The notes below the pieces were generated by a model. That model worked only from the letters and a program-made list of their open reading frames with translations, was not told the origin of the DNA and did not search any database. DNA of 40,347 bases. Source: Herbinix sp. (GTDB lineage: Bacteria > Bacillota > Clostridia > Lachnospirales > Lachnospiraceae). Position numbers and translations under genes: made by a program. Below are positions 34,437 through 40,347 of this stretch, in pieces; position 1 is the stretch's first letter, and each line of letters opens with the position of its first letter. The DNA is taken from positions 1-40,347 of the forward strand of contig JARBTJ010000029.1 of the NCBI GenBank assembly GCA_029240245.1, read 5' to 3'.

Positions 34437-35528
34437 TTACGGCTGATTCTTCGGCTTCTCATTCACAGGCCCATCATACCCTGTCTGGCCAGTATAATTT
34501 CCATTGATTGGTCCATGAACGGGAGCCGGTGGTACCTGTGGAGCAGAGGTAAGCTTCTTAAGGGTAGCTTTCCTAAATAAGCGTCTTCCGAGAAGAATTC
34601 CGATCATAATAATCACTGCCCAGATTAACAGGTAAGGTAGATTAACGACAAACCATACAAGTAAGTTTTCCAGACCTTTTCCGATACTATAAATGGTGTC
34701 GCCAAAACCATTCTTAATTCGCTCCCAGGTAGAGCCTTTCTCTCCCTCAATCGGTGAGATTCTCTCAACTTCACGGACACTTAAGGTAACCGTGCTGTAT
34801 TCCACCAGGTTATCGTAGGTCCGAAGCTGGATTTCATATTTCTCAAGCTCATAACGGATATTACTCAGCCTGCTTTCCAAAACCAGGATGTCCTCAAGAC
34901 TTTCTGCTTTTCCAAGGAGCGCCAGAAGTCGTTCCTGTTCGATTTGCAATGTCTTTTTATGACTTTCCGCGTCAATATAATCAAGTGTTACATTTTCTGT
35001 AGATTCATTTTCATCCACAATATTTGCATTCTCTCGAACATTATCCACGAGTTCATTTAAATTGTCCTTAGGAACCCGGGCAATGATTTCTCCGTAACGG
35101 TTACCATCCTCATAATAACTTCTTCCAGAGATCCGCGAGCTTTCCACATATCCTCCAAGACTTTTTATCTTCTGGTTGATGGACGTAATAATGCGATCAA
35201 ATTCCTGGGTCTCTACATCAAGGTACACACGACGGATAATTTTATCCAGATTCCCCGCCTCCGGTATGTCTGTAGATATCGATGCTGTATTCGACAGCTC
35301 TCCATTGCCAGAATCATCCCTGTCATAAGCAGGTTCTTCCGCTTCCGTTTCTGGCGCCGAAGTATAGGAGCCTTCATTAAAGTCTTTGTCCGCTCCATCA
35401 TAACCGGATGAACTATCCCCCTTATCCGCTACACTATTGTTTTGCTTATCCATTTTCGCACATGCCGTGAATAATAATACCAGTGTTAGTAGACATGCGA
35501 ATGCTGCGTAAATCTTTCTTTTTTTCAT
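34437..35528 (-). CDS. DUF4349 lipoprotein
   Basis: A 363-residue lipoprotein. The signal peptide ends in VLLFTAC with lipobox Cys23. A disordered acidic Ser/Glu-rich stretch runs to about 95. The DUF4349 domain (about 98-290) has RRVYLDVETQEFDRII, a coiled-coil segment with QERLLALLGKAESLEDILVLE (shown in part) and YSTVTLSVREVE. A single membrane segment (about 300-330, LPYLLIWAVIIMIGILLG) precedes a basic, Pro/Gly-rich tail. So both a lipid and a membrane helix hold it. The start at 35528 follows GGGAGAGG; an upstream ATG at 35549 is less well placed. DUF4349 function is unknown. The lgt enzyme in this window would lipidate it. Confidence 0.88.
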   Translation of the reverse strand: MKKRKIYAAFACLLTLVLLFTACAKMDKQNNSVADKGDSSSGYDGADKDFNEGSYTSAPETEAEEPAYDRDDSGNGELSNTASISTDIPEAGNLDKIIRRVYLDVETQEFDRIITSINQKIKSLGGYVESSRISGRSYYEDGNRYGEIIARVPKDNLNELVDNVRENANIVDENESTENVTLDYIDAESHKKTLQIEQERLLALLGKAESLEDILVLESRLSNIRYELEKYEIQLRTYDNLVEYSTVTLSVREVERISPIEGEKGSTWERIKNGFGDTIYSIGKGLENLLVWFVVNLPYLLIWAVIIMIGILLGRRLFRKATLKKLTSAPQVPPAPVHGPINGNYTGQTGYDGPVNEKPKNQP

Positions 35529-35635
35529 AAAACCTCTCCCTTCTTTCATACGTCATTGTTATGCTTTGATATTTTTATCAATTTAATATTCCAAATACTT
35601 TCATCTCTTTATTTCATGATTCTTTTATTTTTTGA

Positions 35636-35851
35636 TTCTTTATTTCTTAATTCTTTATTTCTTAATTCTTTATTTCTTAATTCTTTATTTCTTAATTCTT
35701 TATTTCTTAATTCTTTATTTCCTTAATTCTTTATTTTCTAATTCTTTATTTCTTAATTCTTTATTTCTTAATTCTTTATTTCCTTAATTCTTTATTTTCT
35801 TAATTCTTTATTTCCTTAATTCTTTATTTCCTTAATTCTTTATTTCCTTAA
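35636..35851. repeat. 15/16-bp minisatellite, 14 units
   Basis: Fourteen tandem units of TTCTTTATTTCTTAA (15 bp) or TTCTTTATTTCCTTAA (16 bp). The first five are exact 15-mers; later ones mix 15 and 16 bp by an extra C or T. It is strongly strand-biased, with T and C on the plus strand and A and G on the minus. It is 110 nt upstream of the DUF4349 start and so may lie in its promoter or leader region. Confidence 0.95.
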
Positions 35852-36224
35852 TCTCTTTCAATCCGGTATAAGCATATCTGTATTTATACTTTCCTTCCGT
35901 TCTATTTGATTTTAATGTCATATCGTATCTATGGTTTCCATCCTTACTCATGATCCTATCACTAACAATGATTCTAACACTAATACATAATTATAGATTA
36001 TATATTTATGTTCTATCATTATTCATCTAATCATTAGACGATTGGAGACCAAAAAGGGTTCACATTAATTTCACAATTATCATATCATAATACGACATAT
36101 TTCTTCTAATCATAAAAATTACTGAGATTTGTTGCATTGATATATAACATGAAACGAGTTACCTCTTCCAAGAACGAATGCATTCGTTAATTGCGAAAGA
36201 TATAATGTTTGCTTTTGTGCATAA

Positions 36225-36313
36225 AAAATGAGACTGCCCCTAATCAGCACAAACTCAAGATATATCAAATATCTTATGCTTTTCTCGTGCTGTTTATCAT
36301 ACAGTCTCATTTT
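36225..36313. other. Nested triple-stem hairpin, 89 nt
   Basis: Three co-axial stems fold on one another: AAAATGAGACTG (36225-36236) with CAGTCTCATTTT (36302-36313), CAGCAC (36245-36250) with GTGCTG (36287-36292), and AAGATAT (36257-36263) with ATATCTT (36269-36275). The outer arm continues into CCCCTAAT, which is inverted at 36356. The whole could be a terminator, a small structured RNA, or the end of a miniature element. Confidence 0.7.
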
Positions 36314-36374
36314 ATTATATTATTTAATAACCTTTATATCGTACTTCGTATTTATATTAGGGGCTGTCACAACT

Positions 36375-36641
36375 CTAATTAGATGAAGTTTTTGATTTTT
36401 TACCTCTATGAATTAATGTATCAATCAGTAAAGCTTCATGTGCAATGAATGACACTAGAACACAAACTCCAAAAATTATAACTGCATATAAAGGAAAAAT
36501 ATGAAGTAGACATAAAACAAATGTTAAAACAGCGAGAGAATTAGCTACGAAACCGACTTTAAATGCGATTCTGCTTTTTTTGAAATTCTGTCCAACGCTT
36601 TTAAGGACTGTTTTTGAACATTTCTTATTTTTTTCTGTCAT
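36375..36641 (-). CDS. Small two-helix membrane protein, unknown
   Basis: An 88-residue protein. A basic N-terminus (MTEKNKKCSKTVLK) precedes two hydrophobic segments (about 31-50 and 53-72, ANSLAVLTFVLCLLHIF and LYAVIIFGVCVLVSFIA) and a basic tail (HRGKKSKTSSN). The start at 36641 is chosen because AGGAGG is 9 nt upstream; an earlier in-frame ATG at 36671 overlaps that site's region. An IS-like inverted repeat begins immediately after its stop, which could mean it travelled on a mobile element, but no transposase is seen. Function is unknown. Confidence 0.7.
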   Translation of the reverse strand: MTEKNKKCSKTVLKSVGQNFKKSRIAFKVGFVANSLAVLTFVLCLLHIFPLYAVIIFGVCVLVSFIAHEALLIDTLIHRGKKSKTSSN

Positions 36642-36705
36642 AATTGTTATCCTCCTAATTTTTTCACACATATGATCAACAGTGCTAGCATAATTATGAC
36701 GCTGT

Positions 36706-36783
36706 CGATAGCAAATATGAATTACATTGCAATATTAATCATACATCAAATTACATAATTTTACGATAGCAATTTTAAATTAC
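36706..36783. repeat. Spaced direct repeat upstream of the small membrane protein
   Basis: CGATAGCAAATATGAATTAC (36706-36725) and CGATAGCAATTTTAAATTAC (36764-36783) are direct repeats, 16 of 20 matches, 58 bp apart, upstream of the gene at 36375-36641. They could be regulator sites. Confidence 0.5.
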
Positions 36784-36877
36784 TTCAATCTAGACATTTA
36801 TAGGTATCGTAGGACGCATAGACAATTGTTTGAAACGAACAGATATTGTATTGCATTGGATGAAAGCTACCATGTCT

Positions 36878-39800
36878 TTACTCTACAACCTTCACCACCG
36901 TTAAAGGTCCTCTTCCTGCATTGTTGGTACCCCATACTTTTATAGTTGTACCGGCTTTTTGCTTAGGAATCTTTATTTCCAGGTTACCTTTTTTATCAAT
37001 CGTACCTACGTATTTCTTCGATCCAATCTGTGCGTAAGCCTTGGTATCCGAACCAATCAGATTTATTTTACCCTTGAGGACCTGGTCGCCTGCTTTCACC
37101 GCATCTATTTGTGGTGAATCCGGAGCTACTTTAATAATAGTTGAAGTTACTATCTCACTGCTTCCGACCACATTGGTAGCGATAATGGTTATCTTGGTCC
37201 CCGATTGGTCTCTGTCAGTTACGAATGAGTAAATATATCTCTTCGTAGTTTCATCATATTGATATACTGTTGTTTTGTAAACCTTGGTACCGATTGTCAG
37301 CGCTACTTCACAATTTTTATTGGCAGCAATTTGTACCAGCTTATCTGAGTTCGATACCGATTTTATTAGCTGCGGTGCCTCCGGTTTTTCAGGAAGAACT
37401 ACGGTTTTATTGGCTATTAGTATTTTCCCATCGGTGAATCTGGCCATGACATAAATATTCATGCCCTCCTCCAGTATTTCCTCAATGCGGTAGCGATAAT
37501 TATCAAATTCGTCTGTTTCTACCATAATCAATTTATTTGTAAAGTTTTCGCCTGTTCCGCTTGAAATCGCAATATAGACCGGTGCATTCGCCAAATAGGT
37601 GCCCTTCACAATATAAGACTTACTACTTACCTCATTGATTGTTAATTCCGATGAATTGTTAATTACATAGCTTTCAATGTCATTTACTATAATTTCGGTT
37701 GAATTGGTACGTATTATTCCGTTCTTATTATCATATACGGTAACCTTTAAAAGCTGTCCAGCCTTCAGCTGTTCCTCTAGCTGGTAGCTGAAATTACCGG
37801 ACTTATCCGTCTGGGCTTGATACATTTTATCACCGATTGTAAGCAGGATATCATAAATCTTTTTCTCCTTCGTCGGTATATATCCGTTCAGTGATTTTTC
37901 AATATTACTTACCTCATAGACCACCGGGGCATTGGGTGCTGCTTCCATTACATTCACCGTGACCGATCTGCTGTTTCTTGACAGATGGTCTATGCTGTAT
38001 ATGGTAAACGACGTCTCCGCCTGTTGAGCTGGAATATTCATGATAAATAATCCATTATTAATCATTTCCAATTTAGTCTCAACGATTTTTAAAGTCGGAT
38101 CGTATATTTCCGTGTTTTTCTCATACAGTTCCTTACCACCCTGATTAGAGACATACACCTTATTGCCTATTACTGCTAAGACTTGGGCATCCGTGTCATT
38201 CGTATCACCGGTAACGAAACCGGCATTGTTATAGACAGGGTTGATGCTTGGCTGGTTAGGTCCGGTTCTTTTCACCGTAACCATAACTCGTTCACTTTCC
38301 AGACCCTTTGAATTATCCTTCGCATAAACCGTAATCAAAGATCCCGACGGCTGGGCGGGTAAAGCATACGAAAAACTACCGCTTGTTCCTGTCTCACATT
38401 CATAAGTACCGGTATATGCATCAAATATAACAGTTGATCCCGGCTCAGCAGTTCCACTTATTTTGGTTTTCCGGTTCGTATAGGAGATAACGGTTGGTTT
38501 ACTAAGCATATCATCCCGGAAATTATTAATCTCTACCTGTAATACTGCTTTATTACCATTAATATCCTCTGCGAATATGGAATAAGTTCCATTTCTACGT
38601 ACTGTAATATTCTGCTTACTAATATCGGTTGCTACCGGCCATCCGCCATATTGACTGTCGTACTTTCCATACAGATATTTAATGGCCTTAATCCGAGACG
38701 CATCGGAAACAGTAACTGCTAATTCATACTGAGTCGCCGTTGCATTGGTAACAAGGGGAGCAGCGACGATATGAGGAGCCGTCGCGTCTCTGATTTCCAT
38801 AGGAAATGATGCGGTATAATACCGATATTTATTCATTTCGGTCAGATCGTCAACATACCAAGGCGCCTTTACAAACAAATCATGGGCATAAAATGGTACT
38901 TTTGCAATAAATTTATAATCCTTTGGCATTTTGACCTTCCAGTTATAATCCACATGGGGTAACAGACTTTTACCTGCCGATAACTGCTTGACATAATTAG
39001 AAAGGATAAGCTGCCCACGGTTAAAGCCGTTTAATACTACCTGTTTTTCAACACCCATATTTGCATCGACCGGTTTGGTTATCTTATCCGTTGCGATCAA
39101 AAGGATGGTACTATCTGAAATTTCCGTCCCCTGATATTTTACGCTTTCCACTCTCCTCGAATTACTTATTTTATTACCGGAAAAATCATATCTTGGTTTG
39201 TTGCTTGGATTAATTACATAGTCAACACCATCAAAAATATAGAAATTACTCCAGTCATCGAGCCACTCTTCCCTGATCAAAGATTTCATTCCGCTTGCCT
39301 TCATTAAATCCTTCATCGTCTGATTTGACCAATTTGTATCTTCGGTTATGGTTTCGTAAGCGCTGGCCGTCCATTCCAGCCACTCCCTTAATTGTTGACC
39401 CGTTATTGTGTAAATGTACAGATAATTATTATAAGGTTGAAGCTCTGAAAGATTCGCTTCGGTTATACTGTCATGGATACTGATAAAATTATCAATGGAA
39501 GCAGCACCGTAACTTGCATAGGTTGAAGCCGCTATAATAGGATAATTGATATACGTCTTACCTGTTGTATTAATATATTTCAATACGTAATTGATTTTAG
39601 AATCATTTAATAATTGAATTGCGGTATTATCACCAAGTAAACCAAAATAATTCTGTAGATCCTCTCCCTCACCCAGTGTTCCGATGACATCGGTACTATA
39701 CTGTAGCAGTCTATCTTCCCAGTCACCATAATTTGATGCAATACTAGCATCTTCCTTGATTGTCTCGGTCACACGCCTGATATCAGATTTACGTTCTACA

Positions 39801-40347
39801 ATCTTTACATCATCACCGCTTACTTCCAGGGTCAAATCAACAATTCCTACGGCTCTGCCGCGGTCGCCTGCCATGATGACATTTTTCCCATTCATCAGAA
39901 AGGTCTTTTTATCCACTCCTGGAAGCTTAAAATAAGGAGACGTCATATCTGTCGTCGGAAACAGATTATGTTCATGACCGCAGACCACCACATCTACTTC
40001 CGGTATTTTGGTAAGTGCATATGCTACATTTTTAAAATTAAGCTCCGGATTTTCCGGACCAATTCCGGTATGAGACAATGCAACAACAATATCCGCACCC
40101 ATTTCTTTTAGTTTCTTAGCCTGGGTCTGCGCGTTGAGTACCATATCCTCGGTTTTCAGGATGCCGGCGTAGCTATGGGTTTTGGAGGTTAGGGTCGGTA
40201 TGGTCTGACCAATGATTCCTACGGTAACCTCTACTTCCTTGCCCGAATCGGTCTTCATCTTTCTGGTGATCAGCATATTCTCCAAAAATGGATATTGCCC
40301 GGTTTTGGAATCTGTCACATTGGAAACAACCGTTACGTTACGAAGTC
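36878..40347 (-). CDS. CpdB/5'-nucleotidase-like protein with Ig-like tail (5' end outside the window)
   Basis: At least 1155 residues; the frame runs open through the right edge, so the N-terminus (signal peptide and first metal motifs such as GNHD) is missing. The metallophosphatase part has ALSHTGIG and VVCGHEHNLFPT (about 39968-39979), two metal-ligand motifs. The 5'-nucleotidase C-terminal domain has GDNTAIQLLNDSKINYVL and TGQQLREWLEWTA. These fit extracellular 2',3'-cyclic phosphodiesterase/nucleotidase enzymes. From about the middle, roughly seven Ig-like beta-sandwich units of 80-100 residues follow, several starting P-x-x-P, such as PNQPSINPVYN, PNAPVVYEVSN, PEAPQLIKSVS and PDSPQIDAVK. 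No sorting signal or SLH domain ends the protein. It probably scavenges phosphate or nucleosides at the surface. Gene neighbours beyond the edge are unknown. Confidence 0.85.
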   Translation of the reverse strand, partial: LRNVTVVSNVTDSKTGQYPFLENMLITRKMKTDSGKEVEVTVGIIGQTIPTLTSKTHSYAGILKTEDMVLNAQTQAKKLKEMGADIVVALSHTGIGPENPELNFKNVAYALTKIPEVDVVVCGHEHNLFPTTDMTSPYFKLPGVDKKTFLMNGKNVIMAGDRGRAVGIVDLTLEVSGDDVKIVERKSDIRRVTETIKEDASIASNYGDWEDRLLQYSTDVIGTLGEGEDLQNYFGLLGDNTAIQLLNDSKINYVLKYINTTGKTYINYPIIAASTYASYGAASIDNFISIHDSITEANLSELQPYNNYLYIYTITGQQLREWLEWTASAYETITEDTNWSNQTMKDLMKASGMKSLIREEWLDDWSNFYIFDGVDYVINPSNKPRYDFSGNKISNSRRVESVKYQGTEISDSTILLIATDKITKPVDANMGVEKQVVLNGFNRGQLILSNYVKQLSAGKSLLPHVDYNWKVKMPKDYKFIAKVPFYAHDLFVKAPWYVDDLTEMNKYRYYTASFPMEIRDATAPHIVAAPLVTNATATQYELAVTVSDASRIKAIKYLYGKYDSQYGGWPVATDISKQNITVRRNGTYSIFAEDINGNKAVLQVEINNFRDDMLSKPTVISYTNRKTKISGTAEPGSTVIFDAYTGTYECETGTSGSFSYALPAQPSGSLITVYAKDNSKGLESERVMVTVKRTGPNQPSINPVYNNAGFVTGDTNDTDAQVLAVIGNKVYVSNQGGKELYEKNTEIYDPTLKIVETKLEMINNGLFIMNIPAQQAETSFTIYSIDHLSRNSRSVTVNVMEAAPNAPVVYEVSNIEKSLNGYIPTKEKKIYDILLTIGDKMYQAQTDKSGNFSYQLEEQLKAGQLLKVTVYDNKNGIIRTNSTEIIVNDIESYVINNSSELTINEVSSKSYIVKGTYLANAPVYIAISSGTGENFTNKLIMVETDEFDNYRYRIEEILEEGMNIYVMARFTDGKILIANKTVVLPEKPEAPQLIKSVSNSDKLVQIAANKNCEVALTIGTKVYKTTVYQYDETTKRYIYSFVTDRDQSGTKITIIATNVVGSSEIVTSTIIKVAPDSPQIDAVKAGDQVLKGKINLIGSDTKAYAQIGSKKYVGTIDKKGNLEIKIPKQKAGTTIKVWGTNNAGRGPLTVVKVVE

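Larger units (their letters stand above)
35529..36374. other. Intergenic region with repeat array and structured element
   Basis: An 846-nt non-coding stretch with a T-rich minisatellite (35636-35851), which lies upstream of the DUF4349 gene. An 89-nt nested hairpin (36225-36313) follows near an IS-like inverted repeat (36356-36374). A 63-codon minus-strand frame across 36119-36310 has no ribosome site. Confidence 0.7.

Noticed and set aside
36119..36310. 63-codon minus-strand frame
   Set aside because: It runs through the nested hairpin, has no ribosome site and no protein-like motif.
1..40347. tRNA genes or complete rRNA genes
   Set aside because: No cloverleaf with GTTCRA loop and acceptor stem, and no full-length rRNA sequence was recognised on either strand.

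Overview
The window looks like a chromosomal segment of a low-GC, spore-forming Clostridia member, most probably Lachnospiraceae (the old Clostridium cluster XIVa). This is an inference from AT-rich DNA, strong AGGAGG-type ribosome binding sites, a LysM/SleB-type spore cell-wall hydrolase, DegV and LUD proteins, a DUF4349 lipoprotein, and membrane-anchored glycoside hydrolases. No phage, plasmid or intact transposon gene is seen. Housekeeping genes are mixed with regulatory and accessory loci.

Layout. 1-2.6 kb: the 5' end of glmS and topB (both minus). 2.9-6 kb: plus-strand DegV, LUD protein, a small membrane protein and a LysM/SleB hydrolase, followed by a 15-copy 13-bp minisatellite, a strong terminator, a palindrome and an 8-copy 16-bp minisatellite. 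6.7-7.4 kb: lgt. 7.7-11.1 kb: a self-contained GntR/ABC operon (regulator, ATPase, large permease) with a 45-bp operator-like palindrome upstream. 11.3 kb: a SHOCT membrane protein. 12.0-16.9 kb: a five-gene minus-strand cluster, response regulator -> histidine kinase -> ABC ATPase -> permease -> small permease. The kinase carries an in-frame 36-bp repeat tract inside its ATP-binding domain. 17.4-25.4 kb: a surface glycan locus, with a GH2 exo-glucosaminidase-like enzyme and a GH95 fucosidase-like enzyme (both membrane-anchored, both with F5/8C (CBM32-like) domains) divergent from an AraC regulator. The intergenic space between them holds a roughly 90-nt foldable element with 5S-rRNA-like words. 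25.7-26.4 kb: an XRE regulator fused to a cysteine-rich 15-residue repeat domain. 27.2-28.5 kb: glyA. 28.9-32 kb: a nucleoside-salvage operon deoD-deoC-cdd plus a PfkB sugar-phosphate kinase, divergent from a MATE efflux pump. 33.8-36.6 kb: a small exported protein, a DUF4349 lipoprotein, a 14-copy 15/16-bp minisatellite and a small membrane protein bounded by IS-like inverted ends. 36.9 kb to the window end: a very large CpdB/5'-nucleotidase-like protein with a tail of about seven Ig-like domains, cut by the window edge.

The most striking theme is repeat DNA. Four unrelated intergenic minisatellites (13, 16, 14 and 15/16 bp units), a short 9-bp tract, and two in-frame coding repeat tracts (36 bp in the kinase, 45 bp in the XRE protein) lie within 40 kb. 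The two coding tracts suggest that slippage-driven variation may be altering signalling proteins. No single undescribed system can be proven from the sequence. The best candidates for a second look are the XRE/repeat fusion, the repeat-expanded kinase, and the structured intergenic element upstream of the GH2/GH95 locus.
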